DNA of 41,926 bases, taken from CBCXTT01 sp965178295. GTDB lineage: Bacteria > Pseudomonadota > Alphaproteobacteria > UBA7879. The stretch is from assembly GCA_965178295.1 (NCBI GenBank), contig CBCXTT010000001.1, positions 1-41,926 of the forward strand. Reading direction: 5' to 3'. This document shows positions 8,069-17,327 of this stretch, piece by piece (position 1 is the first letter of the stretch; the number at the start of each line of letters is the position of its first letter). The notes below the pieces were generated by a model. It searched no databases, had not been told where the DNA came from, and saw only the letters and a program-made list of their open reading frames with translations. Position numbers and translations under genes: made by a program.

Positions 8069-9291
8069 CTAGTGAGGCTGACAATGCCCTAGTGAATACA
8101 AGAAATGGATCACATGAAAGTTTTGTCTCGTAATACTCACTGCTTTATGCATGGGCACACGACCCAGGTACCCTTTACACAGTTCAGCTTCGGTCATAGA
8201 GAGTGCTGGACGTACTGTGATGTATGAGCGAGATATTTTGAGAGAGGGATGTTTGATGCCGTTTTGTTCCCCCCAGAAACATGCTATGAATTTTTTTGTT
8301 TTTGCGCGATAAATAAATGATATCTTTCCTTTAAAATCCAAATAACATCCATTGTATATAATAGCATCTGTTGTATATTGTGACGAAAGAAAGTAAAATT
8401 TGTAATGAGAGTCTTGCTTTAGGTGAAGTAGCGCATCCTGATTTTTCCCTATCTGCACTCTTCTACTTGTATGCGCCTCCTCATAGTATTATGTCCCCAC
8501 CGATTAATAGCCTTTCCCCGGCGTTCTAGCTATTCTTGGAAGATGTGGGGCCCTCTTCAGGCCCTCTACAATATACATCGAATTTACTAAGTACTTTGAT
8601 CTCTTGCGTATATTCTTAATAATATTAAGATGGATTGCATTATCTCATAATCTCCTATCCGGATATGTTCTGTGGCTTGTCACTGTTGGAATATCTAGTT
8701 CTTCTCCTTTTTACCACACGCACAACCAATATATCGACTGTAATTTTGTTTCAAACATTTCATATATCGATACATACATAAGAGTATGCACTTTGATCTT
8801 GATTGGTTGCATAATTTGTTCTATAGCCTGCATGACATCCTCTTGATGACCTTTTATACAGAAAATGGAGCGTATGCAGTTATCTTGATATCTAATTGCT
8901 TTTAGATGACTACAGTGTCTGAGTAATTTATGCAGATATTAAATTGCACTAGTGATTTTGGGTGGTTTAATAAGTTTTCAATTCTGTCTGCGCATAACTC
9001 ACAAGCGTTTACAGTCGATTCAATGTCCGTTTCTGCGCATTGATCATCAAAGTGTATAGTGGAGAATATGATATCGTGAGAAATTCTCTTGGATTTTGTC
9101 TAAGTAGAGAGATGGTATCACATTTTCGTTCTGGAGCTGTTATTGATACATAAGAATCAAAACTTTTAACGATTACTACTCCCTGATCGCGGAGCTCTCG
9201 TTTGAGAAACCCGTTTTCATTTTTTCAAGAGTCCTGAGGAGTGTTTTATTGTACGCAACGTACGATGAGACGCGAAGAAAGCATCGCTCAT
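8069..9291 (-). pseudogene. Large degraded gene, about 400 codons
   Basis: Reading from ATG 9291: MSDAFFASHRTLRTIKHSSG, then after a frame change FLKRELRDQGVVIVKSFDSY and VSITAPERKCDTISLLRQNP, then FSTIHFDDQCAETD and CELCADRIENLLNHPKSLVQ, then HQEDVMQAIEQIMQPIKIKV and MYVSIYEMFETKLQSIYWLC, TGGTAA, LDIPTVTSHRTYPDRR, TGA, MYIVEGLKRAPHLPRIAR, two more stops, and an intact 129-codon end (8069-8458; KISFIYRAKTKKFIACFW). The last third keeps one frame through four stops, which argues for a single ancestral gene. The stretch around MQPIKIKV...SIYEM...SIYW faintly recalls the strand-rich core of secretins; this is a guess. Confidence 0.5.
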
Positions 9292-9494
9292 TTTACATTA
9301 TGTGTTCTTTGACGATATGTTCCTTGATGTTTTGCAGGCTGTGTATTACGATTGAACTAAGTTTGTCTTGAGATAGGCTGTACTAGAGAGAGTCTGCACC
9401 AGCGGCTGAGTATGAGCATTTATTTGCAATTTCTTGATTTTTCCCTGAGTGTGAAGTGAGATGATAACATTATGCAGAAAAAGGTTGAGGTTCC

Positions 9495-10256
9495 ATGAAA
9501 ATTTTTTCTTTTATTTTCTCATTACTTAGTTTTGTAATGGCGGGTGCGTCTTTGTGGCGGATTGAATCTAGTGATGCAGGTGATCGTAGCGGCCTGATTG
9601 ATCGAGTTGAGGCAGCATTACATGAAAAACCGGAAATGATTTTGTCGGCAATTGAGTCACTTTCTAAAAAAATGAGTGATGGGAAAATGGTGGAGCCAAG
9701 TGCGCAAGCGGTAGAAAATGAAAAAGCTGTTATGGAAAATGCCGACGCACTATTTAATGATGAAGATGATCCAACTGCGGGTAGCCCTGATGGGGACATA
9801 CGTGTTGTTGAGTTTTTGGATTATCGTTGCGGCTATTGTAGGCATGCGTATGGTAATATTCATGAAGCTGCACAAAAAGATGGCAATGTTAAGCTTATAT
9901 ACAAAGAATACCCGATCTTTTCCAGTGAATCTCTTCAAGCAAAAGCCGCTCTTGCAGCGCACATGCAGGGCAGATATAATGATTTCCATAAAGCGCTTAT
10001 GAGCTCCAATGGGCACTGGGATATGGAGCAGTTGACGTCTGTTGCTGAAAAATTAGGCCTAGATGTGGAGCGATGGAAAGACGATATAAAGAATGAACGT
10101 ATAGAGGAGACGCTCAACAAGCATAAGGAGCTTGGAAAAACGCTTGGTATAAACTCAACACCTGCATTTGTGATTGAAGGGGAAATCATGCCTGGCGCCC
10201 TTAGCGTGGAGCAATTTGTAGAAGTCTTTAAATCGATCAGGGAGAAGAAGGCTTAG
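9495..10256 (+). CDS. Periplasmic DsbA-family thiol oxidoreductase (ScsC/Com1-like)
   Basis: This is a thioredoxin-fold enzyme predicted to oxidise or isomerise disulfides in the periplasm. Of 253 residues, 1-19 form a signal or anchor helix (FSFIFSLLSFVMAGASL). Residues 30-95 are a charged helical region of the kind that multimerises ScsC-like proteins. The catalytic CGYC lies at 112-115 in FLDYRCGYCRHAY, and the cis-proline loop is STPAFVI (Pro223). The start ATG 9495 follows a GAGG site. A DsbB that could reoxidise it is encoded at 36424. It leads a plus-strand trio with the EamA exporter and the M23 peptidase. Confidence 0.9.
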   Translation: MKIFSFIFSLLSFVMAGASLWRIESSDAGDRSGLIDRVEAALHEKPEMILSAIESLSKKMSDGKMVEPSAQAVENEKAVMENADALFNDEDDPTAGSPDGDIRVVEFLDYRCGYCRHAYGNIHEAAQKDGNVKLIYKEYPIFSSESLQAKAALAAHMQGRYNDFHKALMSSNGHWDMEQLTSVAEKLGLDVERWKDDIKNERIEETLNKHKELGKTLGINSTPAFVIEGEIMPGALSVEQFVEVFKSIREKKA

Positions 10257-10312
10257 GTTCTTGTGCCGCGATAGCGGGGATTTTTCGGCTTTTACTTCTC
10301 AGGAGAGTGTTC

Positions 10313-11179
10313 ATGCATGGCCTACGAAACAATCCTGTAAAAAGTATCTTTTGGATTATGGTCTGGTCTTTAAGCTTTACAGTCACCATGTCTTTAGCAA
10401 AAGTGTTGGGTGGCGAAGTGAGTATATTCACTATGGTGTTTGTTCGCTCATTCTTTGGTTTTTTTTTCTTGCTACCACTAATTCACAAAAATGGATGGCG
10501 CAAGACCTTGAAGACAAACCGCTTACCACTTCATATTGCGCGTGCTATGTTTGCCTGTGCCGCTATTTCAGCGACGTATTATGCATACGGCCATCTGTCC
10601 ATGACGCTTGCGACGTCTGTAGGTTTCCTGCAACCACTGATGGTAACGCTATTGGCTGTGATTTTCTTGAGCGAACATGTATCATGGGATAAGTGGATCG
10701 CTATTGCTGTTGGCTATATGGGTGTGTTTCTGCTCATCAATCCGTTGGACCAAGGATTCGATCCTGATATATTGATGGCAATTTTAGCTAATGCATTGAG
10801 CAGTGGGGCCATTATTTTATCGAGAAAAATGTCGGATACAGAGGATCCTATTACCCTTATCGTATACGCCGGAGCTGCTGTTTTTGGAATGTCAGCCGTT
10901 TTAGCAAGTTTTTATTGGCGTATGCCGGACCTGGACCAACTCTTAATTTTACTAGCGATGGGCGGAACTGGAACGCTTGCCCAACTCGGGTATGTTGAGG
11001 CGTTGCACTATGGTGAGGCATCTCTTGTGGCACCTTTTGAATACAGCAGGCTCGTGATGGCTGTACCCATTGGTATTTTCTTCTTTGCAGAATACCCAAC
11101 ACTTATGATGTTAGCAGCTTCTGTTGTTATCATCTTGAGCAATCTTTATATTGCGCGTGCAGGCATGCGCAAGCAATAA
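10313..11179 (+). CDS. EamA/DMT-family membrane transporter
   Basis: This is a drug/metabolite-superfamily permease of 288 residues with about ten membrane segments arranged as two EamA repeats. The first repeat ends in PLMVTLLAVIFLSEHVSWDKWIAIAVGY, and the second in FEYSRLVMAVPIGIFFFAEYP. Substrates in this family range from amino acids to nucleoside derivatives (Rickettsia uses one for S-adenosylmethionine), so none is assigned. I chose ATG 10313 because AGGAG at 10301-10305 is correctly spaced for it but abuts the alternative GTG at 10307. It lies 56 bp downstream of the DsbA-like gene. Confidence 0.88.
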   Translation: MHGLRNNPVKSIFWIMVWSLSFTVTMSLAKVLGGEVSIFTMVFVRSFFGFFFLLPLIHKNGWRKTLKTNRLPLHIARAMFACAAISATYYAYGHLSMTLATSVGFLQPLMVTLLAVIFLSEHVSWDKWIAIAVGYMGVFLLINPLDQGFDPDILMAILANALSSGAIILSRKMSDTEDPITLIVYAGAAVFGMSAVLASFYWRMPDLDQLLILLAMGGTGTLAQLGYVEALHYGEASLVAPFEYSRLVMAVPIGIFFFAEYPTLMMLAASVVIILSNLYIARAGMRKQ

Positions 11180-11260
11180 AGCGCTGACCAACGCCTTGAC
11201 TTCTCATCCAAATCTGGTGATATTAAGAAATATTTTTTAAGAAAGTGAATTTGATATCTG

Positions 11261-12574
11261 ATGAATTTCAGGACAGTACAGTTATTATTTGGCTTTTGCT
11301 GTTTTAGCATTGCTATTATTCTTTTTTATAAAGATACGACGCTTGTGCAGCGTATAGATGAGGTTATAGAGGCGACAGAAGAGACGGATAATGCTGAGGC
11401 AGAGGTTGCAGCGAATATTCAGCCTGTTGATACGACCGAGGTGCCGCGCACTATGCGTGAAAAGGCTTCATCAGACTCTGTTATGAAAACCTCTGCACTA
11501 CTAATGCAGAAAAAATTTCTTGTGCAAACAGGAGATCACTTAGCCCGCTTTTTAGGGCGTCATCTTGACAATAGTGTGGTTATACAAAATCTTGTTGGAG
11601 ATTTTCAAAAAAGAAAATGGCATCGCAAATTAAAAGTAGGCCAACCTTTTTATTTTACATATGAAAAAAAAGGGGGGAAAGATGTGCTAAAGCGTATTAC
11701 ATTTTATCCATCAAAAAACCACAAAGCGATTTTCTTTATTAATTCAGATGCGTCCGAACTGAAGATTGAAGATTTGCCAAAGGAATGGCAGCGTTTTGAG
11801 GGGAATATTAAAACAAGCCTTTATGAGGATGCGGCGAAATTGGGCATTCCTGCACAGGCTGTGCGACAGTTTGTGGGCCTTGTAAGTCATAATGTTGATT
11901 TTCAACGCTCTATTCGCACAGGAGATCGTTTCGAGATTATCGTGCCTATGTATTTTGATGAGGATACAGAAATCGGTTTTGTGGATGATATTGTCTATGG
12001 TGCATTGAATCTAAAAGATGGTGAGATTGATATTTATCGTTTTACGAATGAAGATGGAAAAATAGAGTACTATAATGGTAGGGGAGACGGGACATGCAAG
12101 GCGCTGCTTAAGACACCGGTACCAGGAGCCCCTATTTCAAGCAGATATGGTAAGCGCAAACACCCTGTTTTGGGATATTCACAAATGCATCGTGGCATTG
12201 ACTTTTCGGCAATGACAGGGACACCTATCTATGCAGCGGGAGATGGTGTGGTTGAACGCGCAGATCGCTATGGATCTTATGGGAATTATGTGAGAATACG
12301 TCATGACAAAGAATACGCGACTGCTTATGCACACTTGTCACGCTTTGCAAAAGGCCTGAAGGCAGGAAAACGCGTGAAGCAAGGTGATGTGATTGGAAAT
12401 GTAGGCGCAACGGGGCGTGTATCTGGCGCGCATTTGCATTATGAGGTATTGCATCATGGAAAACAGATTAACCCAGGCGCACTTAAAATGCCGTCAAAAC
12501 AGAAATTAACCGGTAATGCGCTTGAAGCCTTTACAACACAGAAGGCCATTGTTGATAAGCAACGTGCGCGGTAG
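11261..12574 (+). CDS. Membrane-anchored M23 peptidoglycan endopeptidase
   Basis: This is a LytM/M23 zinc metallopeptidase that would cleave peptidoglycan cross-links. The 437 residues carry an N-terminal membrane anchor (7-24), an inhibitory or substrate-guiding middle region like that of MepM/Csd3 (about 85-275, including QAVRQFVGLVSHNVDFQRSI), and the catalytic domain from about 285. Zinc ligands His310 and Asp314 in HRGID, plus His393 of HLHYEV, and the catalytic His358 of AYAHLS are all present, so it should be active. A weak GAAAG site precedes ATG 11261. The remnants of cell-wall genes nearby (murA at 15 kb) are not part of its operon. Confidence 0.93.
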   Translation: MNFRTVQLLFGFCCFSIAIILFYKDTTLVQRIDEVIEATEETDNAEAEVAANIQPVDTTEVPRTMREKASSDSVMKTSALLMQKKFLVQTGDHLARFLGRHLDNSVVIQNLVGDFQKRKWHRKLKVGQPFYFTYEKKGGKDVLKRITFYPSKNHKAIFFINSDASELKIEDLPKEWQRFEGNIKTSLYEDAAKLGIPAQAVRQFVGLVSHNVDFQRSIRTGDRFEIIVPMYFDEDTEIGFVDDIVYGALNLKDGEIDIYRFTNEDGKIEYYNGRGDGTCKALLKTPVPGAPISSRYGKRKHPVLGYSQMHRGIDFSAMTGTPIYAAGDGVVERADRYGSYGNYVRIRHDKEYATAYAHLSRFAKGLKAGKRVKQGDVIGNVGATGRVSGAHLHYEVLHHGKQINPGALKMPSKQKLTGNALEAFTTQKAIVDKQRAR

Positions 12575-12580
12575 AGTTTT

Positions 12581-12890
12581 CTAACTTATAGACGTCTGAT
12601 ACAATCTCAAAAAACTAGTGAATTTGACAGTGTTTTGACGGGATGTGTTGCGTTTCCATGAATGCAACGCTCCGGCCTCTGGCCATGCTTGTGTAAGCCA
12701 TTCTCTCCAAGAGTGTCATCGTGTTTAATTCCTAAGGTGTAAACATGGCATGAGACTTTTTTGAAAAGAAAGATGCTCCTGTAGAAAGGCTTTTGTAATC
12801 GCCTTTCTAGTAGATTGAGCGCTAAGAACGATCTTAGGTGGTAATCTTTGGACGATCTCTGAAGTGCCACACAATATGCATCCGTTCTAC
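12581..12890 (-). pseudogene. Degraded unidentified gene
   Basis: One minus-strand frame carries NGCILCGTSEIVQRLPPKIV, AQSTRKAITKAFLQEHLSFQ, then TAA and TGA, then HSWREWLTQAWPEAGALHSW and QNTVKFTSFLRLYQTSIS to TAG at 12581. The amino acid make-up is protein-like and the frame is maintained through the stops. Another open frame over the same bases (12607-12897) looks less natural and is treated as a shadow. The product is not recognised. Confidence 0.4.
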
Positions 12891-13346
12891 CAGGCATGTG
12901 TTGCCTCTCTATTCTGAACCGTTTATTGGGATGATGAGATGATATGCTGCTAATGTTGATTGGTCAGCATAAAATTTCAGATGATCTTCACACATCGCTT
13001 TATCTATTTTAGACTAGTGTAGTCTGTCACGTCTAGTGCTATACTTTCCTTTCTGTATATGCGGTTGCATAGATCTCTGATCTGCATTTTGAGCTGATGG
13101 CTGATTGTAGTAGTGTCCGCTCGGTGAGAATGAAAATTGGCGTGCTATGCGTATTGATTCAGATCTACGGGGGGTGTGGTCACCGCATCTTTTCCATCTA
13201 TATCTGTTTGCAAGATAGGTCTGCGCCTATGATGGCTTCTTTGAAAGGTCTTGTCATCATATCATTATGAATGCATAAATTTTGTGTTTTTCCAAATACG
13301 CTACCCCTGATACACTGTTTGCAGGATTTCTATATGAGGCGATAAA
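12891..13346. other. No supported gene
   Basis: No reading frame could be trusted here. A 57-codon plus-strand frame from ATG 13094 (MADCSSVRSVRMKIGV...) has no ribosome site and ends before the next gene; it may be a decayed piece. The last 20 bases hold the GAGG ribosome site of the gene at 13347. Confidence 0.4.
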
Positions 13347-13817
13347 ATGGATTATGTAACATACCCCCCCAAAAAAATTGTTGGAATTTCAGTGGATACA
13401 ACAAATTCGGATGCTCAAGCGCAACACGATATCATGCTTTTATGGCAACGATTTTCTGCTGAGGATGTGTTGATTTCTGTTCCGGATCGTGTATCAGACA
13501 CTGTGTATGCAGTATATCATTATTATCAAGGAGATGGGAATGATCTATATACAGTTACCATAGGTTTGGCGGTGTCGGCAAATGGGGATGCATCTTCCTA
13601 CGAATTAGAGGTATTAAATATACCCGCGCAGACCTATGCGATTTTTCCTGTATCAGGAGTTCTTCCTGATGCTGTCGTTGCAACATGGGAAAAAATTTGT
13701 GAGATGGACAAAGAAAAATTAGACCGGTCTTATGGTTACGACTTTGAAATATATCAGCCAGGCGCCCTAGATCCCCATGACGCCAAGCTCGATATTTGTA
13801 TAGCTGTTAACACTTAA
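13347..13817 (+). CDS. Stand-alone GyrI-like / effector-binding domain protein
   Basis: The 156 residues match the GyrI-like small-molecule-binding fold (the effector domain of AraC/MerR-type regulators and integron Cass2 proteins). Diagnostic stretches are KKIVGISVDTTNSDAQAQHD near the start, LWQRFSAEDVL, DTVYAVYHYYQGD, IPAQTYAIFPVSG near 90, and the end DFEIYQPGALDPHDAKLDIC. No DNA-binding domain is attached, so it probably binds or sequesters a small molecule rather than regulating directly. ATG 13347 has GAGG 8 bases upstream. It converges on the helicase gene with a 9-bp gap, and no terminator is visible. Confidence 0.82.
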   Translation: MDYVTYPPKKIVGISVDTTNSDAQAQHDIMLLWQRFSAEDVLISVPDRVSDTVYAVYHYYQGDGNDLYTVTIGLAVSANGDASSYELEVLNIPAQTYAIFPVSGVLPDAVVATWEKICEMDKEKLDRSYGYDFEIYQPGALDPHDAKLDICIAVNT

Positions 13818-13826
13818 ATTTTTCTA

Positions 13827-15074
13827 TTAGGCGGCAGGCTGTCTTTTCTTGTTAGGCTTGTGATTGGATTTGCTAAATCTCTTATTGTTCGTGGGTTGAT
13901 TATTCCCCGAGTAATGGTTTGACGGCGTTGATTGCTTTCGATTTTTTGGAAACGATTTTTTGTGGGGGGCTCTAGCTTCTGTCGTAGCGACTGTTGGATC
14001 TAGCAGGCGCTCCATTGCTTGCCATTTCTTTGTTTCCTTGTGTGTGACAAAACTGATTGCAGTACCTGTTTTCCCAGCACGTCCAGTTCTTCCAATGCGA
14101 TGCGTATAATCTTCTGGGCACTGTGGCAGGTCATAATTGATAACATATTGAATATGAGGTACATCAATACCGCGTGCAGCAACATCTGTTGCAACTAATA
14201 TTGTGTATTTTTTATTGCGAAATGCTTTTAAAATCGCAGAACGCTTATTTTGGCGCAAATCACCGTGAATTGCACCTGAGATAAAACCTGCGTTATTCAG
14301 TTTTGTAGACAACTTGTCAGCACCACGTTTTGTGCGTACAAAGATTATACTGCTCCCCTCGCGTGTTTCAAGCTGATCAAGTAAGTGATCGTATTTTTCA
14401 TGGTCAGAGATTGCAAGCACCTCTTGCTGGATTTGAGCGCCTTGTGTGGATGTTTTTCTAGCACTAATCCGTTTTGGTTCTATGAGATATTTACCAGCGA
14501 GGCGCTCAATTTTACTCGGCAATGTCGCTGAAAACATCAATGTTTGACGATTTTTTGGTAATTTTTGAATAATGGTGCTAATCTGAACATCAAAGCCCAT
14601 GTCAAGCATGAGATCGGTTTCATCTAAGACGAGATGTTGTGTGGCCGCAAGATTGAGCGTACCACGTTTTAAATGATCATTGATGCGCCCAGGTGTGCCA
14701 ATCACAATGCGTGGTTTTCTGCGTAGATGTTTGAGTTGCTTATCTATAGCATCACCACCAATTAAAAGCGCACATCCAATGGCGTGCTCATCGGAAAGAA
14801 GAGTTTGAAAAACTTGTAGGACCTGCATCGCTAGTTCTCGTGTAGGAGTGAGAACCAGAATGCGTGCAGTGTCATTTGTGAGGACTTTTGCTACTAACGG
14901 TATACCGAACGCGCCGGTTTTCCCTGTGCCTGTTTGGGCTGTTCCTAGGATGTCTACTCCATCTAAGGCGAGTGGAATCGTTTGCGCTTGAATCTCTGTC
15001 GGTTCTTTAAACGACATTTTTTTAAGAGTTAACTGTAGCTTTTTGGGCAGATTAAAGTGCTGAAAAGTCTCCAT
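13827..15074 (-). CDS. DEAD-box ATP-dependent RNA helicase (RhlE-like)
   Basis: This is an RNA helicase of 415 residues. Q motif region FKEPTEIQAQTIP, motif I AQTGTGKT (46-53), Ia PTRELAMQ, Ib GTPGR, III SAT, IV IIFVRTKRGADKL, V ATDVAARGIDVP and VI HRIGRTGRAG are all present. Motif II reads D-E-T-D (151-154) instead of D-E-A-D. The tail from about 370 is basic and rich in Lys, Asn and Ser, as in RhlE proteins that bind RNA or ribosomes through their tails. The start ATG 15074 has AGGAG upstream. Likely roles are ribosome assembly or RNA turnover. Confidence 0.93.
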   Translation of the reverse strand: METFQHFNLPKKLQLTLKKMSFKEPTEIQAQTIPLALDGVDILGTAQTGTGKTGAFGIPLVAKVLTNDTARILVLTPTRELAMQVLQVFQTLLSDEHAIGCALLIGGDAIDKQLKHLRRKPRIVIGTPGRINDHLKRGTLNLAATQHLVLDETDLMLDMGFDVQISTIIQKLPKNRQTLMFSATLPSKIERLAGKYLIEPKRISARKTSTQGAQIQQEVLAISDHEKYDHLLDQLETREGSSIIFVRTKRGADKLSTKLNNAGFISGAIHGDLRQNKRSAILKAFRNKKYTILVATDVAARGIDVPHIQYVINYDLPQCPEDYTHRIGRTGRAGKTGTAISFVTHKETKKWQAMERLLDPTVATTEARAPHKKSFPKNRKQSTPSNHYSGNNQPTNNKRFSKSNHKPNKKRQPAA

Positions 15075-15277
15075 TTAGGCTTTTTCTCCTGGTTATTTTG
15101 TATATGCAATACTTCGCAATCGCTCTTAACAGAGACATTGCATTGATTGAGAGATCAACCCTTTGAATATCTCGGGTGGATATATTACGTGTCTGTGCAA
15201 TATACAATAAGCGTTGTTACGAATTTCAAGGGCACCTTATAACTTTTTTGTGCATAAGGCAAGACAAGATACAATTT

Positions 15278-16558
15278 TTATTTTATACGATCAATAGTTG
15301 CTCTACACTTTTTGAGCTTTGATTCAATGTATTCATAACCGCGATCGATATGATAAACACGGTGTATTGTTGTTGTTCCCTCTGCTGCGAGTGCCGCCAA
15401 AACGAGTGACACAGAGGCACGCAAATCTGTTGCCATTACCTCTGCCCCAATGAGTTGATCCACACCTTTTACTGTCGCACAGTGGCCATGAATTTGGATA
15501 TCAGCTCCCATGCGACATAACTCTGCAACATGCATAAAGCGATTCTCAAATATCGTTTCAGTGATTGTTGCACTGCCATTCGAAAGACACATAAGTGCCA
15601 TCATTTGGGCTTGCAAATCTGTGGGGTAACCGGGATAAGGCATCGTTATAATATCAGCGCTTTCGATGCGATCCGGGCCTTGCACATGGAGAGAGTCGTT
15701 TTCCTGTTCTAACTGTGTTCCGGTTTTTTCAAGCGTCTCTTTAAAGGCAGGAAGCAAGTTAATGTTTGTATTGTTAAGTGTAATAGTCCCGCCAGTAATA
15801 GCGGCTGCAATGGCGTATGTACCTGTTTCAATGCGGTCTGGACCAATACTATGTGTGACAGATTTTGGTGTTTGTGTGCCGTATACATGCAGTGTATCAG
15901 TACCAATACCCTCTATTTTTGCGCCCATCTTTACCAGCATGTTTGCAAGATCAGTTACTTCAGGCTCATGAGCGGCATTTAGAATCTCAAATTCATAAGG
16001 ACAGATACTTGCTGCCATCAGGAGATTTTCTGTGCCAGTGACAGAAACAGTGGGGAATGTATAGCGACCACCTGTTAATCCTTTAGGCGCTTGTGCATGA
16101 ATGTATCCATTTTCTAGAGATACATCTGCACCGAAGGCCTTGAGGCCATCCAAATGTAAATTGATTGGGCGGGTGCCAATTGCGCAACCACCTGGAAGTG
16201 AGACATAGGCCTCACCCAGACGTGCGAGAAGTGGTCCTAGTACAAGAATTGATGCACGCATTTTGCGTACAATTTCATAGGGGGCTGTGCGCTTTAATAT
16301 ACCGTCTGCGGCCATGGAAAACACACCGCCATCTGGTGTATTTTCATTACCATGACCTGTCGTATGAACATTGACACCTAAGTGGCTTAGCAAGCTTTTC
16401 ATGCTCGAAATATCTGCTAAAGATGGCACATTTGATAGAATGACAGCGTTGTCTGATAAAAGGCTTGCTGCCATCAAAGGTAGGGCCGCATTTTTTGCAC
16501 CGCAAATATTAATTGTGCCTGTAAGAGGGGTGCCGCCTATGATGCATATTTTATCCAT
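15278..16558 (-). CDS. murA: UDP-N-acetylglucosamine 1-carboxyvinyltransferase MurA
   Basis: This catalyses the first committed step of peptidoglycan synthesis, transfer of enolpyruvate from PEP to UDP-GlcNAc in the cytoplasm. The 426 residues are full length. ICGAKNAALPLMAASLL (near 18-34) and the fosfomycin-target cysteine in LPGGCAIGTRP (Cys125) are intact, as is the C-terminal DLRASVSLVLAALAAEG. The ATG overlaps the dcd stop by 8 bases, so the two genes are translationally coupled. Its presence says the organism still makes at least some cell wall. Confidence 0.97.
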   Translation of the reverse strand: MDKICIIGGTPLTGTINICGAKNAALPLMAASLLSDNAVILSNVPSLADISSMKSLLSHLGVNVHTTGHGNENTPDGGVFSMAADGILKRTAPYEIVRKMRASILVLGPLLARLGEAYVSLPGGCAIGTRPINLHLDGLKAFGADVSLENGYIHAQAPKGLTGGRYTFPTVSVTGTENLLMAASICPYEFEILNAAHEPEVTDLANMLVKMGAKIEGIGTDTLHVYGTQTPKSVTHSIGPDRIETGTYAIAAAITGGTITLNNTNINLLPAFKETLEKTGTQLEQENDSLHVQGPDRIESADIITMPYPGYPTDLQAQMMALMCLSNGSATITETIFENRFMHVAELCRMGADIQIHGHCATVKGVDQLIGAEVMATDLRASVSLVLAALAAEGTTTIHRVYHIDRGYEYIESKLKKCRATIDRIK

Positions 16559-17117
16559 TGTTAAGCATCTTTGGTAGCGTTACGCCTGTCTGGCCCATGT
16601 ATTTTCCTTGACGATCTCTGTAAGAGACATCGCACGGCTCATTGCCCTTAAAGAATAAAAATTGACATATGCCTTCATTTGCATAAATTTTTGCAGGTAA
16701 GGGTGTGGTGTTTGAAAGCTCAAGTGTGACGTGACCCTCCCATCCAGGCTCTAGGGGTGTTACGTTAACAATAATGCCACAACGTGCATATGTAGACTTG
16801 CCAAGGCACAGAACCAGCACATCCCGAGGCACCCGGAAATATTCCATGGTTCTTGCTAAGGCAAAACTATGCGGGGGTAAGATGCACACATCTGTCGTGC
16901 GATCGACAAAAGTTGTATCTGGCATATTTTTTGGATCGATAATCGCATTGTCCACGTTAGTAAAAATTTTAAAATCTGGAGCGACACGTGCGTCATAGCC
17001 GTAGGAAGACAGACCGTAAGAAATAATGCCCTCAGCGCTTTGTGTGTTGCAAAATGGCTCAATCATTTGATTGTCTAGGACCTGCTTTCGTACCCACTTA
17101 TCAGAAAGAATAGTCAT
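16551..17117 (-). CDS. dcd: dCTP deaminase
   Basis: This deaminates dCTP to dUTP, the main source of dUMP for thymidylate synthesis. The 188 residues contain GLSSYGYDARV, LARTMEYFRVP, the active-site block GKSTYARCGIIVNVTPLEPGWEGHVTLE and NTTPLPAKIYANEGICQFLF. ATG 17117 has AAGGAT upstream inside the end of the preceding small gene, which it overlaps by 17 bases. Part of the small ORF-dcd-murA operon. Confidence 0.97.
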   Translation of the reverse strand: MTILSDKWVRKQVLDNQMIEPFCNTQSAEGIISYGLSSYGYDARVAPDFKIFTNVDNAIIDPKNMPDTTFVDRTTDVCILPPHSFALARTMEYFRVPRDVLVLCLGKSTYARCGIIVNVTPLEPGWEGHVTLELSNTTPLPAKIYANEGICQFLFFKGNEPCDVSYRDRQGKYMGQTGVTLPKMLNNG

Positions 17118-17247
17118 TTTCTATGATCCTTGTTGTTTTTCGCGCGTTCCGCGCACGTTGTTGTTCCTTGCGTTTTAAGAGATTGTTTTTGAGCGCTTTT
17201 TCAAGCGCATCTTTCTTTGTTTTGTGTGGTGTCTTTACTTTTTTCAC
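17101..17247 (-). CDS. Small basic conserved-type protein upstream of dcd
   Basis: This is a small, highly basic protein with a helical repeat-like core (DALEKALKNNLLKRKEQQRARN), resembling the short Lys/Arg-rich proteins often found beside murA in alphaproteobacteria; its function is unknown. I place the start at GTG 17247 (48 residues). The alternative start TTG at 17310 coincides with the -35 hexamer of a near-consensus promoter, and transcription from that promoter would begin after it. It overlaps dcd by 17 bases. Confidence 0.6.
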   Translation of the reverse strand: MKKVKTPHKTKKDALEKALKNNLLKRKEQQRARNARKTTRIIENDYSF

Positions 17248-17280
17248 GTGCAGAAATCCAGTCCAATAAAGTTCAAGGTA

Positions 17281-17310
17281 TTTATAGGACTTTATATGTT
17301 GTTGTGTCAA
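17281..17310 (-). promoter_or_regulatory. Candidate sigma-70 promoter of the small ORF-dcd-murA operon
   Basis: On the minus strand TTGACA (17310-17305, perfect -35) is followed after 18 bases by TATAAA (17286-17281, five of six -10 bases). The predicted transcription start near 17274 leaves a leader of about 26 bases to GTG 17247. Confidence 0.6.
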
Positions 17311-17327
17311 GATGTGGCTTGTGGTGT

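Noticed and set aside
8604..8846. 80-codon hydrophobic plus-strand ORF
   Set aside because: Antisense to the large degraded gene; hydrophobicity is typical of complement-strand artefacts in AT-rich DNA.
9255..9265. Short palindromic CGTACG repeats as an attachment site
   Set aside because: Too short, within the start of the large degraded gene, with no integrase nearby.
12650..12680. Terminator hairpin after the M23 peptidase (GTTGCGTT / AATGCAAC)
   Set aside because: Imperfect stem without a following T run, and it lies inside the decayed gene.
12607..12897. 96-codon minus-strand ORF behind the M23 peptidase
   Set aside because: A neighbouring frame over the same bases is more protein-like although interrupted; treated as a shadow of a pseudogene.
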